Under the pieces are notes generated by a model, which ran no database searches, was not told where the DNA came from, and saw only the letters and a program-made list of their open reading frames with translations. 64,000 bases of DNA. Source: Deltaproteobacteria bacterium (GTDB taxonomy: Bacteria; Myxococcota; Kuafuiibacteriia; Kuafuiibacteriales; Kuafuiibacteriaceae). Shown in pieces: positions 43,175 through 52,383 of the stretch (within the stretch, counting starts at the first letter, position 1; the number at the start of each line of letters is the position of its first letter). The DNA lies in NCBI GenBank assembly GCA_011526105.1, contig WYAZ01000100.1, positions 45,106 through 109,105 on the forward strand, given 5' to 3'. A program made the position numbers and the translations under genes.

Positions 43175-46100
43175 GAAGAACCCTCCGAGTCGAGGACAGT
43201 CGCCACCCGCGACGGGATGACCGGCTTTTCGTGGCGGGCCGCGGGCCCGTTCGCGCCGTTCTTCTTGGAGACCGAAACCTCCGCATCCAGAAGAACGGGC
43301 GCTGGGGGTTGACCCAGGAGTCGCCGCACCGACTGTTCGGCGATGCGGGCCACATGTCGATACGCGGCGGCCCGGGAGAGGTGCTCGGTCTCTTTCAACA
43401 TCTCCTCCGCCCGGATGGGAGGTCCGATGCGTGCGCCCAGCTTGCGGCCTTTGGGGACCGCCGTGCCAACCGGAAGTGCGTCGTGGGTACCCACGAGCGC
43501 GATGGGGAGAATATCGATCTTCTCGTGCAAGCAGAGATAACCCACCGCCGGCTTGAAGTCGGACATCACGCCGTCTCGCGATCGGGTGCCCTCGGGAAAG
43601 ATGAGGAGCGATGAACCCTGCCGCAGCGCCTCGCCCGCGAGCCTCAAGGACTTCTTGAGCGAGCCATGGCGGTCCATGGGGAGCAGGTTCGTGAAGTTCT
43701 CGAAGTACAGGCGGCGAATGCGATCGTCGAAGAAGTAGTCCTTCGCCGCCACCGCCATGAGCTCACCCGCGAGATCGCCGAGTGCGTGTTTCACCAAGCC
43801 CATGTCGAGGTGACTCGAATGATTCGAGGCCACGATGAAGTTGGTGTTCGCCGGGATGTTGCCTTGGCCCTCGACCTCGATGTCGAGCAGGCGCTCGTGC
43901 GCCAGACGCTGCGCCATTCCGAGCATGCCCTTGCCGAGGGTTCGAACGAGCGCCGGCACTGGAATGGGGGTCTCCTCGGCGTCACCCACTTCGGTCTTCT
44001 TGCGATTGTCCGAGCTCCGATCTCGGGCCACGAGTCGAACGATGTCACCCACGGTATCGATCGCGAGCATCTCCTCCTGCGAGACACGCGCCTTGGGGAA
44101 CTCCTCTTCAATGGCGGTGAGCAGCTCCATCTGCATCAGCGAATCGAAGCCCAGGTGGTCGACCAGGTGGTTGCCGAGCCCAATCTCACCGGGCGTCCGC
44201 TGGCTGATCCCCGCCACCAAGCGACCGACGATGGAGGTGACATCGCTGATGCCCTCGTCCGCGCCTCCGCGAGACTTCTTGATCTGCGCCTCGAGTCGAA
44301 CCAGCTCATCGCGAACCAGGCTTCGCTTCACCTTCTTCGTCGCGGTGCGAGGCAACTCGGTCTCCCAGAAGTGGAGGACCTTGATGCGACGAGCGAGCGG
44401 CTGCTTCGAGCCCACCTCTCTGAAGTGATCTCGCAGGCGATCGCGCACCTCTTCTTTGGAGAGGTCCTTGGCCTCTTCGGCCTCGTAGTCGGGAACGACC
44501 AAAGCGGCGACACGTTCGCCAGTGCCTTGGTCGGCCGGAATGCCGACGACCGACAGTTCCTTCACGAAGCTGGATTCACGATAGAGATCTTCGATCTCGT
44601 CCGGATAGACGTTCTTGCCTCCGGTATCGATGATCACGTCCTTCTGACGACCCACGATGAACAAGCGACCCTTGTCGTCGAGACGGCCCTGATCACCGGT
44701 GTGCAGCCAGCCGTCTCGGATGACCTCCGCCGTCGCTGCGGGATCCTCGAGGTAACCCGCCATGATCGTGGGGCCGCGCGCGATGACCTGACCGATGCCC
44801 TGCTCGTCTGGCTCGTAGATGCGAACGTCCAGACCCGGAAGCGGCCAACCGACGCTGCCCGCGGGCGTGCGTTCACGCGGCCAACCGACGGTGATGACCG
44901 GGGAGGCCTCCGTGAGTCCGTAGCCTTCATAGATGCTGAACCCGTAGCCGCGGAAGTCGTCGTAGATCTTGGGGGACAGCGGCGCCCCGCCCGAGACCAT
45001 CATGCGGAGTCGTCCGCCGAGCGCCCCGTGCATGGGCCTGAACACCCAGCGGCCCACGTTCCAGGGGCTGTGCTCGCGCAACCAGCGATTGCCGCGCATC
45101 ATCATGCGCACGAGCAGCTCCGCCGGCTTCACCAGGTCAGTCAGCTGCCCATCGATCTTCCGGTGAAGCGCCTCCCAGACCGCGGGCACCCCCACCATGC
45201 TCGTGGGCGGGGTCTCGCGAAACGCGCGGGCGAGCAGCTCGGGCGTGCGCTCCTCGAGATAGGTCACCGAAGCTCCGGCCGACAGAGGCATCATGAGTCC
45301 GGTGGAGAACTCGAAGGTGTGATGCAGCGGAAGCACGCTCAGCAGGCTGTCGCCCGAGTTCAAGTGAAACAGCGCCGAGACACGCGCGGTGAGCGCGGTG
45401 AAGTTCCGGTCGGTGAGCATCACGCCCTTGGGGCGTCCCGTGGTGCCGCTGGTAAAGATGATGGAGGCGACGTCGTCCGGAGAGCGGCTGACCGGCGCCA
45501 TGAGCTCATCCGGGAGGTCGTGGGCGTGCTCGAAGACCTCGTCGTAGTCCCAAAGCGGCAACGAGACGTGGGCCTGGAGTCGGGCCTTTTGCTTCTCGCT
45601 CGCGATGACCCCCACCGCCTTGGACGCCCCGGCGATGTTCTGGATCTCTCGCTCGGATAGGTCGATGTCGATGGGCACCGCCGTACCTCCGGCGAGCAGA
45701 ATGCCGAAGTAGCTGATGCCCCATTCGGGACGACTCTCGGAGGCCAGCAGCACGCGGCCGCCCTTTTCAAACCCGCGCTGGCGCAGGAACTCCGCGACCG
45801 CAGAGGCGGCCCGGCGAACGTCGCGATAGCTGTAGCTGTCCGCGACGTCGTCCTGGCGAAGAATGCGAAACGCGATCCGACGCGCGTGCTCTTCCGTCTT
45901 GGACTCGAACATCTCCGCGAGGTCTCGATGCGTGCGCGGAATGGGCATGCGCTTCGGACCCGCCGCGTCGTCGAGCTTCGGGAACACCCACTTCTCGAGG
46001 CCAGGGATGTGGACATCGAGCCAGTAGTGACGCCAGTCGATCTGGTCTGGAGCGTAGGGCAGGAGCGCTTGGTCGGTCGCGTTCATGCGCCGAAAGAGCT

Positions 46101-47640
46101 GCCGGGTCTGCTCGGTGCGAAAGACGTACTTGTTCTCCCAGATGAAGGGCCGAAACATGACGAAGATATCCTCAATCTTCTTGAGCTTGGTCTCCGTCTC
46201 TTGGGCGATACGCTGTGCATCCGAGACGAGCCCGCCCATGGGCCCATAACGCTCGGGCTGCATGCCCTCGAGCACCTTGCGCGCGCGTGTGGTCAGTCGC
46301 CTCAAAAAGGGCGCACTCCGGTTGTCGAAACGTGGCTGCGGCACCGGCAAAGGCTCGGTCTGCTCGCGGAAACGGGCAGTGAGCCATGAGATCTCTTTGT
46401 TGTCCTCGTCTCGGCGCGCACGACGACGGCGGGAGAGGCCCACCAAGGTGATCGTTCGGTCCATGGTGACCGGCGAGATGTCGCCGACCGCCGCTTGATA
46501 GACCTTGCCGCTCTCACCGTTCATCAGCGAGGCGCAGACCGCCAGCGTGGCGGAGCTCACGAGGTCGACCGGGATGACGTCGAGGATCAAATCCTTGCCC
46601 GAGGGAAACGCGGTCTGTCCGTTGAGACCGAGGTACGCGAGAGGCGCGCTCGTGTTCATGCCCTCGTTCCAGCCGGGAAACGGATAGGTGAGCGAGCTCT
46701 CGACGATCGACGGGCGCAGGATGCTCCACTCGATCCCCGGTGTGGACGCGAGCGCCTGTTCACCGAGCGCCTTCGTGTACGTGTAGATGTTGGGCCAGCC
46801 CCAGTGCGCGGCGCGCTCGAGACCGATGCGGATCAACTCCTCCGCGACCCAACGTCGGCGCTGATTCGTGATGGCCGCGCGCAGCGTTCGTGGCTGGGGG
46901 TCCCGGCCCTCCGCCTTCAGACGGGCGAGTGCCTCGGTCTTGAAGAGGGACTCGAGAGCGGCGTCTTCGACCCGGTCTTTGGTCTCCTTGATGCGCCGCT
47001 CGAGGTCTCTGACCTCGCGCGCCCAGTCGAACTCGATCTCGGGCATCTCGTCCTTCTTGGGGAAGAAGCCGACGACCGGTTCGTCCTCGCGGATGTGGCC
47101 CGACCGATTGCCGGCCACGAAGCAGGTCGAGATGTGGACCACTCGTTTGCCGCGAGTTTGAGTGGCGAAGTTTCCGATCTCGCGCGCCCCCACGCTGTTG
47201 ATCTCGAGGGCGTCGTCGAGCGGGGGATTGAAGGTCACGAGCCCGGCCGAGTTCACGATGATATCGACCTCGCGTTGAAGCTCGGTGAGCGCATCGCCGG
47301 TGACGCCGAGGTTGGGCTTGGAGGCGTCCCCGTCGACGACGCGGATCTTTTCTTGGAGGTAGACGTCGAAGCTTGGCCCGAAGGCGCGACGCAGAGGCTC
47401 CATCATCTCGGAGCCAGCCACCTCGTCGAAGAAGCGCTCCCGGGCGGTCTTGCTGCGCTGCGAGCGAACGAGGCAGTAGATCTTCCCGAGCGCGAAGCGC
47501 TCGAGCATCATCGAGAGCATCACCTTGGCCAGAAAGCCCGTGGTTCCGAGCAGAAGGATGTTCTTTCCCGCGAGGAGCTCGCTGGGGGAAAGCGGAGGCA
47601 GCGAGGTGGAGGGCGCGTCCGGGCTCATGGGGAGGGCCAA
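43171..47640 (-). CDS. Fatty-acyl reductase / acyl-ligase / ACP / acyltransferase fusion protein
   Basis: The 1489-aa protein joins four activities. About 25-400: a fatty-acyl-CoA or -ACP reductase (LLLGTTGFLAKVML; YTYTKALGEQ at about 285). About 560-1100: an AMP-binding acyl ligase (IIFTSGTTGRPKGVML at about 727; GYGLTEASPVI; GWLHTGDQGRLDDKGRLFIV). About 1130-1200: an acyl carrier domain with Ser in HLGFDSLMQMELL (about 1165). About 1225-1440: a PlsC-type acyltransferase (NHSSHLDMG, HX4D, at about 1272; FPEGTRSRDG at about 1348). It could activate, reduce and esterify long-chain acyl groups, for example for ether lipids, plasmalogens or wax-like esters. The product is inference. Confidence 0.9.
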   Translation of the reverse strand: MALPMSPDAPSTSLPPLSPSELLAGKNILLLGTTGFLAKVMLSMMLERFALGKIYCLVRSQRSKTARERFFDEVAGSEMMEPLRRAFGPSFDVYLQEKIRVVDGDASKPNLGVTGDALTELQREVDIIVNSAGLVTFNPPLDDALEINSVGAREIGNFATQTRGKRVVHISTCFVAGNRSGHIREDEPVVGFFPKKDEMPEIEFDWAREVRDLERRIKETKDRVEDAALESLFKTEALARLKAEGRDPQPRTLRAAITNQRRRWVAEELIRIGLERAAHWGWPNIYTYTKALGEQALASTPGIEWSILRPSIVESSLTYPFPGWNEGMNTSAPLAYLGLNGQTAFPSGKDLILDVIPVDLVSSATLAVCASLMNGESGKVYQAAVGDISPVTMDRTITLVGLSRRRRARRDEDNKEISWLTARFREQTEPLPVPQPRFDNRSAPFLRRLTTRARKVLEGMQPERYGPMGGLVSDAQRIAQETETKLKKIEDIFVMFRPFIWENKYVFRTEQTRQLFRRMNATDQALLPYAPDQIDWRHYWLDVHIPGLEKWVFPKLDDAAGPKRMPIPRTHRDLAEMFESKTEEHARRIAFRILRQDDVADSYSYRDVRRAASAVAEFLRQRGFEKGGRVLLASESRPEWGISYFGILLAGGTAVPIDIDLSEREIQNIAGASKAVGVIASEKQKARLQAHVSLPLWDYDEVFEHAHDLPDELMAPVSRSPDDVASIIFTSGTTGRPKGVMLTDRNFTALTARVSALFHLNSGDSLLSVLPLHHTFEFSTGLMMPLSAGASVTYLEERTPELLARAFRETPPTSMVGVPAVWEALHRKIDGQLTDLVKPAELLVRMMMRGNRWLREHSPWNVGRWVFRPMHGALGGRLRMMVSGGAPLSPKIYDDFRGYGFSIYEGYGLTEASPVITVGWPRERTPAGSVGWPLPGLDVRIYEPDEQGIGQVIARGPTIMAGYLEDPAATAEVIRDGWLHTGDQGRLDDKGRLFIVGRQKDVIIDTGGKNVYPDEIEDLYRESSFVKELSVVGIPADQGTGERVAALVVPDYEAEEAKDLSKEEVRDRLRDHFREVGSKQPLARRIKVLHFWETELPRTATKKVKRSLVRDELVRLEAQIKKSRGGADEGISDVTSIVGRLVAGISQRTPGEIGLGNHLVDHLGFDSLMQMELLTAIEEEFPKARVSQEEMLAIDTVGDIVRLVARDRSSDNRKKTEVGDAEETPIPVPALVRTLGKGMLGMAQRLAHERLLDIEVEGQGNIPANTNFIVASNHSSHLDMGLVKHALGDLAGELMAVAAKDYFFDDRIRRLYFENFTNLLPMDRHGSLKKSLRLAGEALRQGSSLLIFPEGTRSRDGVMSDFKPAVGYLCLHEKIDILPIALVGTHDALPVGTAVPKGRKLGARIGPPIRAEEMLKETEHLSRAAAYRHVARIAEQSVRRLLGQPPAPVLLDAEVSVSKKNGANGPAARHEKPVIPSRVATVLDSEGSS

Positions 47641-47719
47641 GAGCCTGTCCTAGCAAAGGTCCCCGGGGGAGTCTCGACAAAAGCCCGAAGCGCTAACGCA
47701 ACGCGTCAAGCAAGCGGAC

Positions 47720-48397
47720 TCACCACTCCCAGCGCTCGCGGATACGATAGATCTGGTCGCTCCCGGCGAACTGCAGCCGCTGCGCGCGGACCGCGGCTTC
47801 CAGCCAGGCCCGGTAGCTGGCCTCAAAGAGCGTCCGCCAAGTGGACTCATCGACCCGCTCCCGCTCCTGCCGCTGGTATCCGAAGAGAGCGCGTCTGTGG
47901 TGGCTCCAGACCTCCTCGACGGTGTTCGCGTCCACGACCACTCGGAGGTCCACCAGCGGCGGCGCGCGAAGTTCTCGCAGCGCGAGAAGCGTTGAGGTCT
48001 CGACGCGGCGCTCGCCTTCGAGCGGGGTGATGATGTGCAGCATGAGCTCGGGGCGGGCCGCCCAAGTGCTCGCGACCGACATGACGAACAGCGCCGATTC
48101 ACTCGAGTGGACGAAGGGAAAGAGGTAAACCCCGTGGGTTAAGCGAGGGCCCCGGGCGAGCTTCCAAACCTCGGTCACCGGCTCGTAGCCGCAGCGGACG
48201 AGCTTCTCACCGAGGGCCTGGCCGAGGCGCGCGACGCCCACCGGCAAGCGCTCGAAGGCGACCGGGCGGAGATCGAGGCGTTTGGGCAGACGCGTGGCCG
48301 GATCCGAGTAGAAGCCGTGGGATCGCGTAAACAGCAGAATGCCGAGCGTGAAGACCGCGAGCGCGGCGACGACGAGGAAGTACGATGGATCAACCAA
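47720..48397 (-). CDS. Membrane-anchored protein, unknown
   Basis: I place the start at the TTG at 48397 because the frame above it runs across the hairpin at 48451-48481. The 225-aa product has one N-terminal membrane segment (FLVVAALAVFTLGILLF) and a soluble, probably cytoplasmic domain with many charged residues (VRCGYEPVTEVWKLARGPR, RRALFGYQRQERERVDEST). No domain is recognised. It precedes the megaprotein gene by about 80 bases on the same strand and probably shares its transcript. The start is uncertain. Confidence 0.7.
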   Translation of the reverse strand: MVDPSYFLVVAALAVFTLGILLFTRSHGFYSDPATRLPKRLDLRPVAFERLPVGVARLGQALGEKLVRCGYEPVTEVWKLARGPRLTHGVYLFPFVHSSESALFVMSVASTWAARPELMLHIITPLEGERRVETSTLLALRELRAPPLVDLRVVVDANTVEEVWSHHRRALFGYQRQERERVDESTWRTLFEASYRAWLEAAVRAQRLQFAGSDQIYRIRERWEW

Positions 48398-48450
48398 GAC
48401 TGCGCGATCGTCGCAGGAGTCGGCGGCGGGGGGAAGTGAAATTGACCTGA

Positions 48451-48481
48451 ACCCAGGTGTGCCGCTCGGGCGCACCTGGGT
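48451..48481 (-). terminator. Hairpin downstream of the TerB-like gene
   Basis: ACCCAGGTG (48451-48459) and CACCTGGGT (48473-48481) form a perfect 9-bp stem around a 13-base GC-rich loop. It lies about 30 bases after the stop of the minus-strand TerB-like gene; a modest T-containing tail (TTCAGGTCAATTT) follows on that strand. It probably separates that gene from the next transcript. Confidence 0.55.
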
Positions 48482-48511
48482 GTTTCCGGCCGCTGAATCT
48501 GCGGCTCGAGC

Positions 48512-48937
48512 TCAGGATGCGTACTTCATCATCAGGACGCTCGCGATGCGATCTGCGGTCTCTTCCGAGATCTGAAGGGTCTGGGCCATGTCGGAGAGCA
48601 CGGCCTCTTCACCATCGTCGATCTCGCCGCTCGACAGCGCGATGTCCATCGCGAGGAGGAAGGCCTTCTCCTTGAGGGTGGGAGAGCTCAGGCTCCCGAG
48701 CTCCTTCACGCGGTGAAGCGCGCCGTGGAGCTTCACGGACTTCTCCGCCTTCTCGTAGATCTCGTAGGTGTCTGCGTTCTTGAACTCGGGCAGAGTGGCG
48801 GCGAACGCACGAACCAACTGAGTCTCCTCGTACTGGTCGTCGCCGTCGGCGAACGCCACGCAGAGCATGGCCTCGAGAAGAAGCTGCTGATCATCAACCT
48901 TGAGAGGCTTGCGCTTGAGGCTGTCGAAAAATCCCAT
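48512..48937 (-). CDS. TerB-like protein
   Basis: The 141-aa protein (MGFFDSLKRKPLKVDDQQ) matches the TerB fold: paired helices with acidic turns, LEAMLCVAFADGDDQYEE and LAMDIALSSGEIDDGEEA, each giving a metal-like acidic loop. TerB-type proteins occur with tellurite resistance and stress systems, but stand-alone copies have no firm role. The start follows an AAGGGG ribosome site by six bases. The neighbouring genes do not belong to a ter operon. Confidence 0.88.
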   Translation of the reverse strand: MGFFDSLKRKPLKVDDQQLLLEAMLCVAFADGDDQYEETQLVRAFAATLPEFKNADTYEIYEKAEKSVKLHGALHRVKELGSLSSPTLKEKAFLLAMDIALSSGEIDDGEEAVLSDMAQTLQISEETADRIASVLMMKYAS

Positions 48938-49244
48938 GTTTCATCCCCTTTGGGTGCCTGTTGGGCACGGCTGGGCCGGTGTGGCCCGTGTTGCCCCATA
49001 TACGAGCACCTTAAACGAACCTTCCCCGCGGTTCGACGTGCATCGATCGTCGCGTCGAGCGAGTCAGGGCAAGCGATCGAAGAGGTCGTGGTTCGGCCAC
49101 TCGGTGACGGTTCGCAGCGCGGTCCACATCGCTCGATCCAAAACGAAAGAACCAACATCCATCGCGAGGCCGAGATCAGAACACTCGCGCGAAGCGGCGT
49201 CCGGGATCGAAGACCGACCTGGCGTCGGGCGCGAAATCCTCGCT
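48938..49244. other. Intergenic stretch before the palindromic element
   Basis: This ~300-base stretch separates the divergent TerB-like and DUF2461 genes. It contains the ribosome site of the first. I see no supported gene; from the element at 49245, a 25-codon minus-strand frame opens leftward (ATG at 49253, stop at 49176; MSSSEDFAPDARSVF), which begins inside the repeat and is not otherwise supported. Confidence 0.5.
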
Positions 49245-49358
49245 AGAGCTCATCTCAAAACCCCCGACCGAGCGAGACGGCCAAGACGCGAGGCCCAACA
49301 CGGCGGGCCGACGCGGATCGGCCGAAATCGCGACCGAGGGGGTTTTGAGATGAGCTCT
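49245..49358. repeat. Palindromic dispersed element, copy 2 (internally deleted)
   Basis: Perfect 21-base inverted ends lie at 49245-49265 and 49338-49358, reading outward ...GGTTTTGAGATGAGCTCT. The 114-base copy matches the other two (161-163 bases) but lacks about 49 internal bases. The missing part is bordered in the full copies by GCGAGG-containing direct repeats, so a deletion between them explains it. Its right end supplies GAGGGGG and ATG in frame with the next gene. Confidence 0.9.
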
Positions 49359-49454
49359 CGTGTCGCAGCCGCCGAGAAGGAGACGTGCGAGCAGGAGCGA
49401 GGCGAACGCACGCAAGGCGATCAGGCTGGCGCCGTCTCGTGTTATGGGCAACTC

Positions 49455-50144
49455 ATGGCCGGCTACGCTCACTTCAGCCCCAGGCTCTTTCAATTCCTGA
49501 AGCAACTCGCGAAGAACAACGACCGCGTGTGGTTTCAAGCGAACAAGCTCAAATACGAGCGCGACGTCAAAGAGCCGCTGCTCTCGTTCATCGGTGACTT
49601 CGCCGGCCCACTTCGAAAGCTGAGTCCGCACCTCGTGGCGGACCCTAGGCCCACCGGCGGATCCATGTTCAGGATCTACCGAGACACGCGCTTCTCAAAG
49701 GACAAGCAGCCGTACAAGACGGTCGCCGCCGCGCAGTTCAGACACGACTCCGGCAAGGACGTACACGGTCCCGGTCTTTATCTTCATCTCGAACCCGGCA
49801 ACGTGTTCATTGGCGCGGGGATCTATCGACCCGAACCCGCGGTGGCCAATCGCATCCGTGACGCCATCGCGGCCGACACGAAGGCATGGACCCGCGCGAT
49901 CACCGGCGCGGCGTTTTCGAAGTGCTTCGCTCTGTCCGGCGAGTCGCTGAAGCGACCCCCGCGCGGGTTTGATCCCGAGCACCCGCGCATCGAAGACCTG
50001 AAGCGCAAAGACTTCATCGCGGTGATGAACTTCACCGACAAGCAGGCATGCTCGCCCGACTTCATGAAGCAGGTGGCCTCGGCCGGTCTGACGGCCAAGC
50101 CCCTCATGAAGTTCCTCTGCGATGGGCTCGAACTCGAATTCTAG
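49455..50144 (+). CDS. DUF2461 (TIGR02453) family protein
   Basis: The 229-aa conserved part starts MAGYAHFSPRLFQFLKQLAK, with NNDRVWFQANKLKYERDV, RIYRDTRFSKDKQPYKT and GPGLYLHLEPGNVFIGAG, as expected for this family of unknown function. The same frame is open upstream to an ATG at 49350 inside the palindromic element, which would add 35 polar residues (MSSRVAAAEKETCEQERG). The inner ATG at 49455 has no evident Shine-Dalgarno site, whereas the outer ATG has GAGGGGG seven bases upstream, so the longer form is possible. Confidence 0.88.
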   Translation: MAGYAHFSPRLFQFLKQLAKNNDRVWFQANKLKYERDVKEPLLSFIGDFAGPLRKLSPHLVADPRPTGGSMFRIYRDTRFSKDKQPYKTVAAAQFRHDSGKDVHGPGLYLHLEPGNVFIGAGIYRPEPAVANRIRDAIAADTKAWTRAITGAAFSKCFALSGESLKRPPRGFDPEHPRIEDLKRKDFIAVMNFTDKQACSPDFMKQVASAGLTAKPLMKFLCDGLELEF

Positions 50145-50253
50145 AACCCGAGTGCTAACTGCCACTTAGCCGGGGCCTGCAGTCTTTTTACAGCTCCTTG
50201 GAGGCCGATTCGCGGTCTTCGGCGTTGGTATCGGCAACCAACCTGGAGACCCC

Positions 50254-51171
50254 ATGAATCACACCACTACGCTTTCTCTCTCTGTGCTCACTCTCACCAT
50301 GCTCGCTGGCGCTTCTGCTTCTGCGCAATACACCCCGGCCGCCGGCCAGAATGCGCCCCGCGAGAAGAGGTCCGTAGACGTTCGCGACAAGACGGGCCGG
50401 GTCATCGGACAGAGAGAGGTCGAGGTCACGCCCGAGGCCGACCGCTTCGGTAACGCGCAGGGCAATCAGTTCGACCTCGCGGTGGATGGCGCCTTCGAAG
50501 GCCAGACCGTCGCCGTCATCCAGCTCTGCACCGAGTTCGACTTCAGCCTCCCGAAGGCCGCGCTCAAAGAGAAGGGCTTCAGCGTCTATCGCTGGTACGG
50601 TGCGCCCCCCACGCCCGAAGAGCTCGAGAAGGCGCTGAAGAAGTCCGTGCAGCTCTGGGTCGTCTCGGGCACGACACGCCAACTCACCGACGAACACGTG
50701 CGCCTCATCAAGCGCTACTTCGACCAAGGACACGGAGTCTACATCTGGGGCGACAACGACCCCTACTACGCGGACGCGAACGTTCTCGCCAAGGCCCTCT
50801 TCGGCGCGGAGATGAACGGCAACCTGATGGGCAATGAGACCGTCGGCATCAAGACCAAAGCCAACAAGAGCGGAATCCTTCCCAACCACTTGCTCACCAC
50901 CGGCATCCAGCAGCTCTTCGAAGGCATCACCATCGCGACGATTCAGCCGAACAACGCGCTCACCCCGCTGCTCTACGGCTCCGCCGGAAACCTCGTGACC
51001 GCGGTGTATGAGAAGAACGGCAAACGAGCGATCTTGGACGGCGGTTTCACTCGGCTCTACTGCAGCTGGGACACCGCCGGCAGCGCACGCTATGTGAAGA
51101 ACGCCGCCGCGTGGCTCGTGAACGTGGAGCGCTTCGGCGACGAGGTCGTGTCCGCGAGTTTACGGAACTGA
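50254..51171 (+). CDS. Secreted ThuA/glutamine-amidotransferase-like protein
   Basis: The 305-aa product has a clear signal peptide (SVLTLTMLAGASASAQ). The mature part has alternating strands and helices like a class-I amidotransferase or ThuA fold (QTVAVIQLCTEFDFSLPKAA, VQLWVVSGTTRQLTDEHVRL, KRYFDQGHGVYIWGDNDPYY) with a Cys in TEFDF context but no clear catalytic triad. It is likely periplasmic. No specific function is recognised; it stands alone between the DUF2461 and MFS genes. Confidence 0.78.
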   Translation: MNHTTTLSLSVLTLTMLAGASASAQYTPAAGQNAPREKRSVDVRDKTGRVIGQREVEVTPEADRFGNAQGNQFDLAVDGAFEGQTVAVIQLCTEFDFSLPKAALKEKGFSVYRWYGAPPTPEELEKALKKSVQLWVVSGTTRQLTDEHVRLIKRYFDQGHGVYIWGDNDPYYADANVLAKALFGAEMNGNLMGNETVGIKTKANKSGILPNHLLTTGIQQLFEGITIATIQPNNALTPLLYGSAGNLVTAVYEKNGKRAILDGGFTRLYCSWDTAGSARYVKNAAAWLVNVERFGDEVVSASLRN

Positions 51172-51201
51172 AGCAGCCGCAGACGGGAAGCGGTCTCCGC
51201 T

Positions 51202-52380
51202 TTACCCCAGACGAACCGCCCGCGCCGAAACGCGCTCGATCGGCCACCACAGGATGAGCGCCACGAGTGAGAAGATGGCCGCCGCACGAAACGTCAGCTC
51301 AAAGCCAAACGCGTCCGCCACCACCCCGAACAGCGGCGGGCCCACGAGCGCGGTGAACTCCCAGATGCCGGTATACGCGGTGAGCGTGACCCCGTGCTGA
51401 TGATCGGACACACGCGCAGTCACGAGGCTCACGAGAATCGGAAAAGCGATGCCGTGGCTGATGCCCGCGAGCAATCCGGCCCACAAGAAGCCCGAGGTCG
51501 TCGATGCCGCTGAGAGCACCACCGCCGCCGCCGCGTAGGTGATGATGGCGGGCGGCACGAGGCGCGCAGGACCCACGAGGTCTGGGATGCGCGCGCCGGC
51601 CACGCGAATGAGGACCGCACCCAATGAGTACATGGCCCAGATCGCGGACGGACGAGGGATGCCGCGGTTCTCGGCCGCCACCCCGGCGAAGGTGGCGAAG
51701 AGCCCCACGAGACCCGAGAAGGTCATGGCGGCCCACCACACCGACCAAAGCGAAGGCTGCGCGGCGGCCTGGATGAGGCTGCGGACCGTGGGTCTTTCGC
51801 GATCGACACGCTCGTGATCGCGCCCGCGAATCGCGTAGAGGCTGAGCAGCGAGAGCGCGGCCGGCACGATGAGAGCAGGAAAGACAAAACGCAGATCTGC
51901 CGGGTCGAGGTGAAGCTCGCCGATCAGCGGGTTCACGAGGAAGCCGAGCAGACCCGACACTCCGTAGAGCGCGATGCCCTCGGTTCGGCGATCGGGGGGC
52001 ACGATGTCCGAGGCGAGCGCGAGGTAGCCGGAGAAGAGCGCCCCGACCGAGATGCCGGCGGTGATTCGCGCCACGAACACGAGCGCCGAGATCTCGACGA
52101 CCTGCCCAAAGAGGAACATCGCGAGCAGAAGGAGAAGGGTGCCGACCGCGAGCGTGGGCTTTCGCCCTTTGACCTCGAGCGCCCAGCCTACGACCGGCCG
52201 GGCGAGGAGCCCCCCGACCGCCCCGCTGGCCATGATGAGACCGATCTCGGCGCGATTGGCGCCGAGGTGATCGAGATAGAGCGGAACTGTGAGCATCGAC
52301 GACGCGGCGAGGCCCTGCAGAAAGTTGCAGGCCACCACCAGCCCGAAGTCTCGGGTAAAGAGCTGACTCGATGCGGACAT
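51202..52380 (-). CDS. Major facilitator superfamily transporter
   Basis: The 392-aa protein has about twelve hydrophobic segments and MFS landmarks: LDHLGANRAEIGLIMASGAV, the motif-A-like GWALEVKGRKPTLAVGTLLL between segments 2 and 3, and a second-half repeat (PDLVGPARLVPP). The substrate is unknown; many such proteins export drugs or small metabolites. It ends a few bases from the convergent secreted-protein gene and follows the Cys-rich lipoprotein gene by three bases on the same strand, so it is probably in that operon. Confidence 0.92.
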   Translation of the reverse strand: MSASSQLFTRDFGLVVACNFLQGLAASSMLTVPLYLDHLGANRAEIGLIMASGAVGGLLARPVVGWALEVKGRKPTLAVGTLLLLLAMFLFGQVVEISALVFVARITAGISVGALFSGYLALASDIVPPDRRTEGIALYGVSGLLGFLVNPLIGELHLDPADLRFVFPALIVPAALSLLSLYAIRGRDHERVDRERPTVRSLIQAAAQPSLWSVWWAAMTFSGLVGLFATFAGVAAENRGIPRPSAIWAMYSLGAVLIRVAGARIPDLVGPARLVPPAIITYAAAAVVLSAASTTSGFLWAGLLAGISHGIAFPILVSLVTARVSDHQHGVTLTAYTGIWEFTALVGPPLFGVVADAFGFELTFRAAAIFSLVALILWWPIERVSARAVRLG

Positions 52381-52383
52381 GAC

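Noticed and set aside
43666..45660. Long open frame (664 codons) on the plus strand
   Set aside because: It is antisense to the AMP-ligase, ACP and PlsC region of the megaprotein; its composition is rich in His, Arg and Asp with no recognisable domain.
46495..48030. Open frame of 511 codons on the plus strand
   Set aside because: It is antisense to the acyl-reductase part of the megaprotein and to the membrane-anchored protein gene, with no ribosome site or motif.
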